In this document: in pieces, positions 46,301 to 57,075 of the stretch
Position numbering within the stretch: position 1 is the stretch's first letter
How the letters are laid out: each line of letters opens with the position of its first letter
Origin: Aedes albopictus
Taxonomy: Eukaryota; Arthropoda; Insecta; Diptera; Culicidae
DNA: 64,000 nt
NCBI RefSeq assembly: GCF_035046485.1
Contig: NC_085137.1
Span: forward strand, 448,934,980 to 448,998,979
Reading direction: 5' to 3'
The notes under the pieces: model-generated
Seen by the model: only the letters and a program-made list of their open reading frames with translations
Database searches by the model: none
Told to the model about the DNA's origin: nothing
Position numbers and translations under genes: made by a program

Positions 46301-49300
46301 GTTTTCATAAGCACTTCACACTGGAATGGACTAATTGAGAGCTGACTGAAAATTTTTGAATCTCTGCAAGTAAATTTTAAAATGTCTCACCAGAACTTTC
46401 GTTCATTTTTTTTTTCAAAAAATTCAAAAGAATTTCCAGTAACAATCCACAGGGCTTTCTTGTAAAAATAACTGTTAGACCCCGTCAAATAAACTCCTAA
46501 GAGAAACATGACTACATGGCTAATTGATTCGTAGAAGGTTACCTCCTGGATTCCCCTCGTCAGATTTTCCCGGAGGTTTTCGGAAATGATCGAAGGATTT
46601 CTATAGAAGTATATGGTGGATCTTCACCGGTGGTAGATTTTTTTAGTTATAAATGGAAAGAATTCCAGGAAACAAATATATTTTTTAAAAACGTTTATTC
46701 TTATAAAGTTTGATAAAGATACACTTCATATTTGTGATGAAAATATTTGAGAATTGTTTCAGAATACTTTCCAAGAAATGTTTTGGAAAATGTTCTCCAG
46801 TAATCCACCAGTACTTTACATTTGAATGCAACTAAAAAATTCCCGTAGATTTGTCAAAAACACTTTCCCGAATTTTCTCCAGCTATCTCTTTAATGTTTT
46901 GGCAGACATTTTTCATGAAAAAAATTCAGACATTTAGAAAAAAAAAATCTCAAGCTATTTTTCCAAATTCCATAATTTCCTTGTTGAGATCTAATACTTT
47001 GTTCCCTGAGTGTCGTGAAAAAGTTCCCTGACCTTAAACTAAATTCCCCGTGAAATTCCCTGACTTTCTCTGATTTTTCAAGCCCAGAAATAAATTCCCT
47101 GACTTTCCAGGTTGTCAACATCCTGATGTAGTAAAACTGTGTCCCGCATCAGAGCAAAATATATCTGGTCACTTTAAATTGAGCGTAATTCATTGATTAA
47201 ATAAATCACAAATTCCAATAGGAATAAAATCTAAGGGTGATATTTATTAAAAAGGAATCATTTCATAAAAAATGTGAGGCAAATGTTCTCACCTTTGAGC
47301 AAAAGGTAGGGAAGTGGAACCATCTCGGCAGGGGTCCTATTTTGGGCACTTTTCTGCTATAACTCAGCCAATTCTGAACCAATTGACACAATGTTTGGAA
47401 CGCGATGAGATACGTATAGTATCTAGCCGCATACAAAATTTCAAGTCAATTGTTTTGGAATTGACTGAGTTATAGCGAAGGGTGCCCAAAATACCGGCCG
47501 CTGCCCAGGTGGTTCGCTACCCTATGTAGAGAAGTTTTTTTTTCTTTATTAAAGAGATTTTCAGCCGGCGGCTAGTTTATCTCTATGTAGAGAAGTATTA
47601 ATTTATTAACAATTTAAGATAAGAGTTTCTGCCCATACCACACTCTTGGAAATTCAGTAAAGATTTCAGCAAGAATGTCCTGCACAGGATTCCAAAAACT
47701 TCATGTTTCATGTAAAAAAATCCTCCACAATTCTACAAAGAAACCCTTTATTAACTGTGTTTGTTACTCCCCTCTCAACGAATACTCCGATTGGAAATCA
47801 ATTTTACCATGACAACAAAAGTTTATTTTTAGGATAATTCTACCAGAGTTTTTAACAAAAACCGATTCGACAAAAGATCTACAAGCAACACAGTCTACAA
47901 CTACAAAACCAATGATTTTCTATACGAGATTCTTCTAATTCAATTGGTGATTAAAAGTAGAGGTTATGTCGTAAAAATTTGGAAGTTTGAAAGGGAAATA
48001 CCATAGGAATTTTTGCAGAAATCTTGCCATGATTCAGTGTTTTTCGTACCTCAGACATTACTAAATATGTTCCGTCCAAAATATTCTATCCGAAAATTTA
48101 GCCGGGTTAAGACATAAATGACTTCAAGAGGTTAACTACAAAATTCAGAAGAGGAACTTCTCTGTTTTCAAAAATTGAGCGTTTAGTGCAGTGCAACTTA
48201 TCTAGCACTCCAAGCTAGCGACTATTAACATTATTTTTACTCAATCACAAAATTCATAACTCCAATTTGGAAATGTTCTTTATTTATTCTGATTGTGATG
48301 AGCTTCCTGTCTACATATTTAATGTAAGTGCATTTGAAAACCATTTCCGCAAAAACCGCACCGAAATTAGCAAAAACGCGCCAAATCCGCGCGAAACGCA
48401 AAAACCGCGAAAAACGCAAAATCCGCGCCACCTGTAACAGCCCTGTACATCGCGTTGGACCTAACATGAAGCCTTGGTTCATTCCCGCCGCAATCGCGAG
48501 TGATTTTTGCCCATATGTTTCGTGTTTTAAGGACAGACTTGTTAGAATCCCAGAATGGCCGGCTTTGGCCCCGCGATTTCGAGCGCAAATCTCTTCGTAA
48601 ACAAAACCAGTGCACCTGATCTTCTTATTTTAAGCTTATTCCAAGAACAGAATAATAAAAAGCATTGTTGTTTGCAGCTTGTTTCTTGAGATTTGTGCGT
48701 CTGTTCTGATGCTCTGTTAAAGCGGTATTTCAAGACGTTTGTCCTTAAGGTGCCAGCCAGAGTGGACGCGTAACGCGGTGCGACGCAAAAATGTGTACGC
48801 AAAGAAATAACAATCAATAACAGTGGCGTCGCGTAACCTCACTTTTTACCTGTGCACTGACCCTAAAACTTGAAATTTCAGGGAATTTATGATCAAAATC
48901 AAAATAGAAATGAGTAAAAGTAGCTATTCTTGTCATTTGCTAATTATTACAAGCAAATTTGTTCAAAAAATTCAAGAATTTATACTTGGTGCACAGGTAG
49001 ATTTAAGGTTAGGGAAACGCCACTGATCAATAATGAGCTGTCAAATCGAATGGGAAATCCGCGTCGCGACGCGTGACGCGTCCACTCTGCCCATACCCTA
49101 ATGCTTTATATACATAGAAGACATCAACAGATCCAGCCCTGAAGGCCATCATGTCATCATTCATACGTGTAAAATAATGAACATCCAGAAAATTGTAGTG
49201 TTTATCCTATCACTTGTTTTAATAATTTTCCATGTGTTAAGAGACATTATTTACAAGACCTAAAAAACGTAAGATAATAGTAGGTAGCAGAGATGTCACA

Positions 49301-52300
49301 TATTTGTATGTTTCTACCGCAAAGAATGAAGGACAAATGGGGCGGGGGGCGGCACTAAACAGATAGTAGCTCTCGCGTTGCTTCCGTTCAACCGACCGAC
49401 CGATCTCACTTGCCGGTGACCTGCTGGGCTTCCTTCTTGGCGTTGACCAAGTCGACCAGTTCCTTCACTCGCCGCAGGCAGTCCTTCTTCGTTCGGTTCG
49501 GAATGCACTCCGCTATCCGGTCCCACCGATCCGGCGTCGACGTCGAGTAAGTCTTCATGGCCTGCTCCAGCAGAGCTTGTTCCTCCTTGCTCCACACTTT
49601 GTTCTCCTTTTTGTCCTTCTTGGCGTCTTTAGTGGGGGCTGCCGCCGGAGCTGGAGTCTGCGCTGGTGCATGCGTCGTCGGTGCTGCCGCTGCCTGAGGT
49701 TCCTTCACCTTCTGTGGCTGTTGTGACTCTTTTTTGGCGGCTTTCTGTGGCTTGCTGATGTTTTCCTTTTCCTCTGACGGTTCATGTACGCCGTTCATTT
49801 TTACTTCCGCGGCAGTTCCGTTCACTTTGGCCGGTGTGGCTTCGTCGTCATCCTTGTGGCTGATGTCAGGTTTGTCCACCTTTTTCAAGTCCTTCCTGCC
49901 CTTTTCAAACGACTCGTACGCTTGCTGGTTGACAACCGTTTTAAGATCGCTCTTGGAAAAGTCGCCGCTTTGCAGTTCCTTGGCTTTGTTCAGGATGTCC
50001 TTGGCGTAGAACTTCATGTCGCCCAAGTTGGTTCCGTGCTGGTTGAGATAGTTGGCGATGACATCCCAACGGGAGATGGTTCCAGCTGGGAACAAATTCA
50101 CCGCTTTGATGAGCAATTGGACATTGTCGTGACTCCACAGGGCTTTGCGATTCACCACTTTGAGGCCGGCATTGTTAGGGATAGATTGACTCTGAGATGA
50201 TTGAGCACGTCGTTCCTCTTCTAGCTTGGCTTCCAACTCGTCCAGAGCCTTGACGAAGGTATTTCGGCCTCCGGAACTGAGTTCCTTGTTGAATTCTTGC
50301 AGCTCAAGCAGTTTCAAAGATTCACATAGTTTCTCTACGCCTTCCAAATGCTTCAGGCGTTCCTTGTCGTCTTTCGTGTAGTAGTCATTGGCTTTGGCAG
50401 CATCCCGAAGGGTCTTTCGTTCCTTCTTTAAGGCACGTTTCATCTTCTCCTTCTCGATTTGAATGTTCTCGATGCGTTTTTGTTCTGCCTCTGCTGCCTT
50501 CTGTTTTGCTAGAGCCGCCTCCTTAGCCAGCCGATCCTCCTCTGCCTTCTGTGCCTGATAAGCGTCCTGCTTTGCACGCTTCGCCGCCAACTTGCGGTCC
50601 TTGTCTTCCTTCTTGAATTTGACCACACGGGGATCGTTGTTATAAGCCAAATCAACCAAGGACCTTATTCTCGCAGATTCTTCCTTCTTTCGTTGCAATC
50701 TGATAGCCTTGTTCTGCTTCTCGATCCAACGGCGCTCGTCACGGTCCTGTCCCTTTTCCTTGTCTTCCTCGTCCAAGTAGCTGAATTCTCTCCAGCTCGA
50801 AAAGTTGTACCAAAAGTCATAGAACTCCTCTACCTTGGACCGTTCCGTATTCTCGTCACCGAGCTGCGGAACCGGCTTTCTCGATTCACTCCACCGAGAA
50901 TTGCGCTTGAAGACATTCCTCAACGCTTTGTAGAAGTCCTTCTTGACCTCGTTCTGCGATGGCAGCGCATCGTCAAATTCCGGATCGACGGAATCGAAGG
51001 CGCGTCGATTCTTCAGCGTCCCCAGCGTCTCGTAGGCCATCGTAATGCAGTGGAAGTAATCCTCGTCTTGCTTCACCTCCTGGCCCAGAGCTTTTCGCTT
51101 ATCCGGATGGTGCTTGAGAACAATCTTACGGTAGGCGCGCTTGATGTCGTCCTCTGTAGCCTCGAATCTGAAAGTTAACAATTCTTTGTAAATACAAACT
51201 TCTCGCCAACTTGCGTAGGAGGGGCTGGCAATATTCTTCCAGAATGTGATGAAACTAATCTCGAGCCTCCCTTACGCCCACAAAGAATGATTCTGAATAA
51301 ATCTCGCCATCGCCTTGACCTTTCCAAAACACAAATCAAAATCCAACTACTCACCTCATCTTCTTCAGCCCAAGCACAGCGTAGTGATCCTGATTCTTCC
51401 AATCCTTCGGATCCAGGCTCTTCAGATAGTCGATATCGAGCTCGAACAGTTTGTCGAACAGCACCTCCGGATCCTGCTGCTTCGTTTCCTCCTCCGGCGA
51501 CTTCTGGCGGTCCTGCTGGGCCGGCAACAGCCCGGCAGCTTCCAATTCGGCCTTTGTCGGTGGACATTCCGGATCGATCGGCTTGGTGTCGTGCAGATAC
51601 AGCAAGCATTCCCACTTTTCGTCGGCTACCTCCTGTCGGCGTATGTCGTAGTTGGTACGCAGAGCGACCGTCAGTATCCTCTCCCCGGTTGCCATTTCCT
51701 GCGCTTCTTCGGCTCCCTATTTATGTAACAACACCCGAACGCTCCTTTTACGCTGTAACTTTGGGCCTCCTGTTGCTACCACTTTTGCTTTTGGCACGAT
51801 TTTTGATGTTCTCTTCCCACAGCCAGAGAAGAAAGAGAATTCTAACCTCAAACACGTGTCAACATCGGGGGGGCTCCGACCGAATCTGGTACTCCACGAA
51901 TGGATCGGGTTTTACGTTAGCCGGTGCCTCACCGACACCACTCAATCTGGACACCACGGGACGCACTATCACCGGAAAAAGATCACACCGTAACGGAAAA
52001 TCCGCGAAATTTGTGTTGCAGCAGCTTTTCTTGCGAAATTTTGGACGACGATCTTGGCGTGCTGCCAACGCGAGAGCGAAAAAATCTGAATCAGCTGCCT
52101 GTCAGAATCGCGGGCTCGGAACGAAAAACGCGAGGGGAATCTGTCAAAAGCGCGCGCGCGTGTGCGGGAACCGCGGTCAAAAATCCGTAAAAAACAGCAA
52201 TGTTTTGACAGCTTGCTGCGGTAAACAAAGTATAACCGTGTTGCCAAAACGACGGAAGACAATGCATTGCAGAATCCACCGAATATTAGTCGGCTTTAGG

Positions 52301-55300
52301 GGAACGACACTAGACCAATGGACAACCCGCTTTGCGCGCAGCCACAGTTGATCAGCAGGAGTAAATCAATTTAATTTTGTATGGCGAAATGCATCTAAAC
52401 TTGAATTACTTGAAATACAAAGCTTTTCCCGAAAAAATATTTGGTAGGCTTAATAGTGGTCACCATTGTGCACAACCTCTACCAAATATTTTTTCGAATA
52501 ATGTGTTCCACTTTGAAGAATTTGCCTTTAGATGGTATTCGCCATACAATATTTTTGCGATTTACTTTTAGCGATTTTTCGCGCATAGAAGCTAGCGCCA
52601 TATTGGTCGATGCGGAGAGTAGGAAAACAGCCGATGTAGTTAATTCATTGACGATCAAACGCAAACCAAAATTGCGCAGGCGGCGCTTTTCTAAAACGGT
52701 GAACTACGAAACCTAGACTGATTTAGGGGTTGTGTGCTAGTAGTGGACTCTGCGCCTATAGTGGACCCCTTTCAGAAAAACTCAAAAACTTTGGGCATTT
52801 AGCCCAAATCAACTATTTCCAGGCAACCTACACTGAACGAAAACCCCCGCCGTGCGGAGAATGATTCTTCATTCAACATGGCACAAATCCGCAGAATCCG
52901 AATTTTGAATAACACAGCAGAATGTTTTCCTTCGTCCTAGTGAACGAAAATCATCCTGTTATAAAATTAGAACTGGCACAATTTGTAAATGATTTTTTGC
53001 TTAGGGTTTGTTGTGATTGATAATCATCATAAAACCATCTGAATACATTTTCCTCTATGCCTCATGACGAAAATCATTCAATATCAGATCAACATCCGTC
53101 ATTGGTTCAAAATATTAAGATGGCTGAGTTGGAGTTTGTTTGCCGGGAGATTATTTTGTAAAAAAATCAAAAGCAATATCGATAATTTTGTCGTTCACAC
53201 ATCACGAAAGGTAAGGATGACTTATTATGGATATATTTTTATTATTGCAACAACCATACAGTCGATAATTATTTACAGGATTCTTGTTTGTAGCGCCATA
53301 CAAAATTTCACAAGCAAATGGAATTTCGAGTTTCCTGATTATTTTAGAAGAAAGAGCCGGAGATCTAAATAAATGGAACAGAGAGTTATGTGAATCCCTT
53401 GATTGTTTTCAAGCTGAGACATACAAACATTTACTTTTTATTTATATAGTGACAAATAAACTTTTGTAAGCCTCATTGAAGTATATATAAATACAGGGTG
53501 TTAGGTTCCTGAGTGCAAACTTTTTAAAGAGTGATAGAGGACCATAAATGGTGAAAAAATTGTTCTACGCATATGGTCAAATCTCAACCGTTACGTAGTT
53601 ATTGAAGTTCCCATGTTTTTGACTCTTATTGCCATAACTGGCTATAACTATAGTCGATAATTATTTACAGGATTCTTGTTTGTAGCGCCATACAAAATTT
53701 CACAAGCAAATGGAATTTCGAGTTTCCTGATTATTTTAGAAGAAAGAGCCGGAGATCTAAATAAATGGAACAGAGAGTTATGTGAATCCCTTGATTGTTT
53801 TCAAGCTGAGACATACAAACATTTACTTTTTATTTATATAGTGACAAATAAACTTTTGTAAGCCTCATTGAAGTATATATAAATACAGGGTGTTAGGTTC
53901 CTGAGTGCAAACTTTTTAAAGAGTGATAGAGGACCATAAATGGTGAAAAAAATTGTTCTACGCATATGGTCAAATCTCAACCGTTACGTAGTTATTGAAC
54001 TCCCAATGTTTTTGACTCTTATTGCCATAACTGGCTATAACTTTAAAATGGTCAAACTTATCGCAGTTTTTTTTATCCTTATTCGAAAGATTATTGAATT
54101 TTCTATCAAATGGCATCTTTGAACCGATTGGTTTAGTTAAATAACTAAATTTTCTAGAGAAAATAGCCTAAAAGTTGTGTGTTTTAATTTGTTTTTGCCA
54201 ATTATCTTTGAAAAATGCGTAATAATTTGAAATTCTTTCTTTGGCAAAGTAGTGGCCCCTATTCTACTCTACAATTCGTTCTTTGACATCAAACTTCTAT
54301 CTCTTATCGTTTTATTGCAATTTCGATTTAAACGTCGCATTTCAGATCATAAATTTGCAATCGTCATGGTGAGCACTTTTTTGCGGACTGTGCCGCACAT
54401 TTAAATCAAAATAGCAAGGAAACGATAAGAGTTAGAAGTTTGGCGTCAAAGAACGAATTATAGAGTGGAATAGGGGCCACAACTTTGCCAAAGAAAGAAT
54501 TTTAATTTATTACGCATGTTTCAAAGATAATTGACATAAACAAATAAAAACACACTATTTTTAGCTATTTAGCTCTAGAAAACATAGTTATTTAACTAAA
54601 CCAATCGATTCAAAGATGCCATTTGATAGAAAATTCAATAATCTTTCGAATAAGAGTAAAAAAACTGCAATAACTTTGGCCATTTTGAAGTTATAGCCAG
54701 TTAAGGCAATAAGAGTCAAAAACATGGGAACTTCAATAACTACGTAACGGTTGAGATTTGACCATATGCGTAGAACAATTTTTTTCACCATTTATGGTCC
54801 TCTATCACCCTTTAAAAAGTTTGCACTCATGAACCTAACACCCTGTATATATATGTAAATTTCTCTGTAACAGGCGCATTTATTAGGTTTTTGGCTTAAT
54901 TTTAAATATTTTTTTTACTTAAAATAGATCCCATAATAAATCATATAGGGAATGGAATGAAAATCATTCATTTATTGGGTTTCAAAAATGTAATGAAAAT
55001 CATCCTTTTCCTGGGCGGTCATCATTCAAAATGTTTTGATTTTGAAGGAGACTGAGTAGAATAAAAATCATCCGAATCTTGTCTGAAAATAGGCATGGGG
55101 CTCGGATGAGGCAAAAATCATTCAATTTATGGCGGGGGTTTTCGTTCAGTGTACATCGAGGGAACATCAATTACATTGCTACACAGCAGTTCCTGGCATA
55201 CAAATGACCTAGTGGCCGCAACAATCGGTTATTTTAACTATTTAATCACGTTCAAATGTATGCGTGTCTCTTCTGCAGATGTAGTTGTGAAACTTGGGGG

Positions 55301-56024
55301 AAAATATGTGCACTCTCACTCCGGTTGTTAGTTTTATCATTATTTAGTAGAGATGGATAACTCACTCGCGAATCGACTCAAAGAATTGATTCGCGAAACA
55401 GAGTGAGTGAGTCATGACTCTTTTCGAAAGATTATCGAGGTTCTTAGCAAGGTATTTACATATTCTAAGGTAGTCTTAGATGTCAAAACTGGCTGAGCGG
55501 CCATTATTTTTTCACCGTGAGAAATTCTGAAAACAAACACCCCCCCTCAGCAAATTCCTTTGAAATTTGGCTTCCTCTGCTTTTCCCCACAAACTAAACG
55601 ACCTGCTTAACCTTCCATTATATAAAAACCTTGGTTCTTAGTTCGCACTGAGTTCATGAGGCGCTTTTTTCAAGTTGTTCTGAAAATGAGCAGGATTCTG
55701 TAGTGAAATATATTTAGCTGCCAACACTGCTGAAGGTTGCAAATCTGACAGCCTACGAAAAGCGACCCAAAAATCAAAACAAACCTAAATGCTGTCAGTA
55801 TTTCTTACGAATATTTTCTATTAAAAAATTGGATTTTCACTCACCAGTGATACAAATTCCAACCGCGAATGTTTTGCCAGATAATCCAAAATGGTATTGA
55901 CTCCCTGTACGGCCATGTGGTGATAGGTCAGCCCATCCTCGGCACTGGGCCCAGCTCCGGAAGCCGCCACCGGAACTGGCCGCGTCATCGACAGTGAAAC
56001 ATCCACTGCAATGATCGTTGGCAT
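43337..56024 (-). CDS. INTS14: Integrator complex subunit 14 (VWA9), 4 exons
   Basis: Coding exons on the - strand: 56,024-55,845, 45,083-44,684, 44,617-44,361 and 44,218-43,337 (stop TGA). They join in frame with GT-AG introns to 572 residues; human INTS14 is about 518, and the extra length lies in Ser/Gly- and Asp-rich loops. The N-terminal VWA domain has the MIDAS-type motif DVSLSMTRP (residues 8-16), then EVIVDFTRDYES and DKTSLENVLVAV. Later family blocks are ELCGFISLSDIGSPMSVSRH, VCVLLHGALKVENMAALVLL, NKKKSNLMLNVLPPG, RSYSQNIVVWI and LPEKTQHFYKELNRIRRAA. Known role: part of the INTS10-13-14 module of Integrator, which acts on snRNA 3'-end formation and promoter-proximal pol II in the nucleus. 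The 10.8-kb intron 1 holds a set of transposons and the whole DNAJC2 gene on the same strand. Confidence 0.93.
46009..47176. mobile_element. 1.17-kb hAT element nested in copy B
   Basis: The ends TAAAGTGACCAGA / TCTGGTCACTTTA are inverted; AATTGAGC flanks both sides (46,001-46,008 and 47,177-47,184), an exact 8-bp hAT duplication. CGTCCCGGAT, GCGGGACAG and TGTCCCGG repeats mark the left side, as in many animal hAT elements. No transposase was recognised, so it is non-autonomous. Confidence 0.9.
47307..47524. mobile_element. 218-bp TIR MITE
   Basis: TAGGGAAGTGGAACCATCTC at the left is mirrored by the GGTGGTTCGCTACCCTA end at the right. The interior repeats TAACTCAGCCAATTC / GAATTGACTGAGTTA in inverted form and GGGCACTTTT / GGGTGCCC. 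TA at the ends. Confidence 0.7.
48758..49089. mobile_element. TIR element with CAGAGTGGACGCG ends
   Basis: CAGAGTGGACGCGTAACGCG at the left is mirrored by the GCGTGACGCGTCCACTCTG end. The interior is AT-rich with no transposase. No matching target duplication was found. It lies between copy B and DNAJC2. Confidence 0.65.
49406..51695 (-). CDS. DNAJC2: DNAJC2 / zuotin / MPP11 ribosome-associated co-chaperone
   Basis: Two coding exons on the - strand: 51,695-51,355 and 51,167-49,406 (stop TAA), joined in frame to 700 residues; the vertebrate protein is about 621. It has a J domain with HHPDKRK (HPD about residues 134-136), a zuotin-homology region (NVFKRNSRWSESRKPVPQLG, EFYDFWYNFSSWREFSYLDE), a long charged coiled stretch (about 300-380), and two SANT/Myb domains (NRKALWSHDNVQLLIKAV about 456-494; ENKVWSKEEQALLEQAM about 636-684). 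An Ala/Pro- and Lys-rich linker between the SANT domains accounts for the extra length. Known role: with an atypical Hsp70 it forms the ribosome-associated complex that assists nascent chains; also nuclear chromatin roles. It lies entirely inside INTS14 intron 1, same strand. Start ATG follows a plausible 5'UTR. Confidence 0.93.
51696..52380 (-). promoter_or_regulatory. DNAJC2 5' flank
   Basis: GC-richer sequence than its surroundings, including GCGCGCGCGTGTG near 52,150 and CGCG clusters, directly upstream of the DNAJC2 start. It is the likely promoter/5'UTR; no core motif could be fixed. The long + strand frame from 51,287 is antisense shadow of exon 1. Confidence 0.35.
52430..52496. repeat. 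Short perfect hairpin
   Basis: CGAAAAAATATTTGGTAG at 52,430-52,447 and its exact inverse at 52,479-52,496, loop 31 bp. It is a MITE remnant or a transcriptional hairpin upstream of DNAJC2; function unknown. Confidence 0.5.
53260..54045. repeat. Tandem duplication, period about 392 bp
   Basis: Sequence from about 53,260 (GTCGATAATTATTTACAGG) recurs from about 53,652 with apparently identical bases, including the two small open frames at 53,284-53,469 and 53,676-53,861. The first unit also contains the left end of the foldback element (from 53,494). Two-unit duplication or assembly artefact are both possible. Confidence 0.8.
53886..54845. mobile_element. 960-bp long-armed foldback, CAGGGTGTTAGGTTC ends
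   Basis: CAGGGTGTTAGGTTCCTGAG at the left is mirrored with one or two changes at the right (...ATGAACCTAACACCCTG), and the arms continue for about 400 bp or more with small differences. TA flanks both ends. The centre near 54,360 is not clearly unique. Confidence 0.8.
55152..55838. other. INTS14 intron 1, 5' part
   Basis: AT-rich intron DNA with a small GAATCGACTCAAAGAATTGATTCGC hairpin-like stretch near 55,365-55,395 and a C-run near 55,543. No gene recognised. Confidence 0.4.
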
Positions 56025-56705
56025 GGTGTGGAGAGGATTTTGATCACTTCCGATAACCGCGCGAGCTCACTTTGTAACTGATTTCCACTAAATTGCACCA
56101 AGATTCTTTAGGATTTTACACAAATTTCGTACAATGTTAAACTTGAACCGGCTTTGGCGAGAAGTTCTCTGGACTGCCTGGAAAAACAACATCCAAACTG
56201 ACAGCATTCAAGTGGCGTTTCGCTTCACATGAAAGTGGCCTTCATAAAATACGTTAAATACATAAAAAGAAGATTTTGCGCAAAGTTTGTAAATATTCTT
56301 GTATTTAAATATTCATTAATACACCCGTTTCTTTTTTGAACGGGTCGGGTCTAGTTTTTGCTGAAACTCAGTCAATTTTTATCAATTTTTCATACAATTT
56401 TGTACACATGTAGGCATGACTAGTATTATCCACATGTTTATTTTTTGTTTTCAAATTAATAGATAAATTTTATGTAAACAGGCAGGGCTTTTTGTATAGC
56501 ATTTTTTAAACCTGATTTTTTTTCAATCGCGCTCTTTGTATTCAGCGTTAGCGTGGTACTGGCGGTAGAAGCCAACAGCGCGACTGACAGAAGGTTATTG
56601 CTTTAGTTTAAAAAAATACATTAAACAGGATAATGATAGTGGTACTTCTTCTTCTTCTACTACTACTCCTCAGGGGTGGCCGGGCCAGACTGATGTAGTC
56701 TATAC
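56025..56705. other. INTS14 5' flank
   Basis: It follows the INTS14 start codon on the - strand and should hold its 5'UTR and promoter. No TATA box could be assigned. A (TTC)n/(TAC)n run sits near 56,646-56,668. No other gene. Confidence 0.35.
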
Positions 56706-56920
56706 TGGTGATAGTGGTTCCTACTATATTAAGTTGATATGATGGGAAATATGCTTTAATGTTTGATTTATCTGTTTTTTTTTTTCATGAATCATTTTAA
56801 TGCGACACTTTAGATAAGTGTCGCATTAAAATGATTCATGAAAAAAAAAAACAGATAAATCAAACATTAAAGCATATTTCCCATCATATCAACTTAATAT
56901 AGTAGGAACCACTATCACCA
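56706..56920. repeat. Perfect palindrome, 105-bp arms with 5-bp spacer
   Basis: Positions 56,706-56,810 and 56,816-56,920 are exact inverse copies by eye, including an 11-base T run and its A-run mirror, with spacer TAGAT. It lies about 155 bp downstream of the peroxiredoxin stop, between that gene and INTS14. A transcript would fold into a single long hairpin. No target duplication was found. Confidence 0.85.
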
Positions 56921-57000
56921 CACACAAAAAGAAATTTTCGGATAACAAATTTTTAATTTACTATTTATGTACTAAACTTAAATTGTACTCCGCGCCGCTG

Positions 57001-57006
57001 TTTATT
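57001..57006 (-). terminator. Peroxiredoxin polyadenylation signal AATAAA
   Basis: AATAAA on the - strand about 70 bases after the peroxiredoxin stop codon. Confidence 0.6.
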
Positions 57007-57075
57007 GATCTTAATGATAATGCGCTTTAGAAAGAGTGTAAATTTTCTTATGTTTAAGATAAAAGGTACTCTAAC

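Larger units (their letters stand above)
45458..48445 (-). mobile_element. hAT-like element with 6-bp target duplication (copy B)
   Basis: The ends CAGGGCTGTTACA / TGTAACAGCCCTG are inverted; TACATC flanks exactly (45,452-45,457 and 48,446-48,451). It has the same family and subterminal GCAAAATCCGCGCC repeats as copy A, reversed. Length without the nested hAT insertion is about 1.8 kb. It lies in INTS14 intron 1, downstream of DNAJC2. No transposase was recognised. Confidence 0.85.
52831..55151. mobile_element. 2.3-kb TA-flanked TIR element, CACTGAACGAAAACC ends
   Basis: CACTGAACGAAAACCCCCGC at the left is mirrored by GCGGGGGTTTTCGTTCAGTG at the right; TA flanks both sides. Subterminal copies of AAAATCATYC / GAAAATCATCC occur on both flanks, suggestive of transposase-binding repeats. 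A further foldback element and a tandem duplication lie inside (53,260-54,845). No transposase was recognised. It is in INTS14 intron 1. Confidence 0.75.

Noticed and set aside
51287..52351. 354-codon + strand frame
   Set aside because: It is antisense to DNAJC2 exon 1 and its promoter, and has low-complexity composition with no domain.
53284..53861. Two identical 61-codon frames
   Set aside because: They are the two units of a tandem duplication inside a transposon; they start from non-ATG codons and have no domain.
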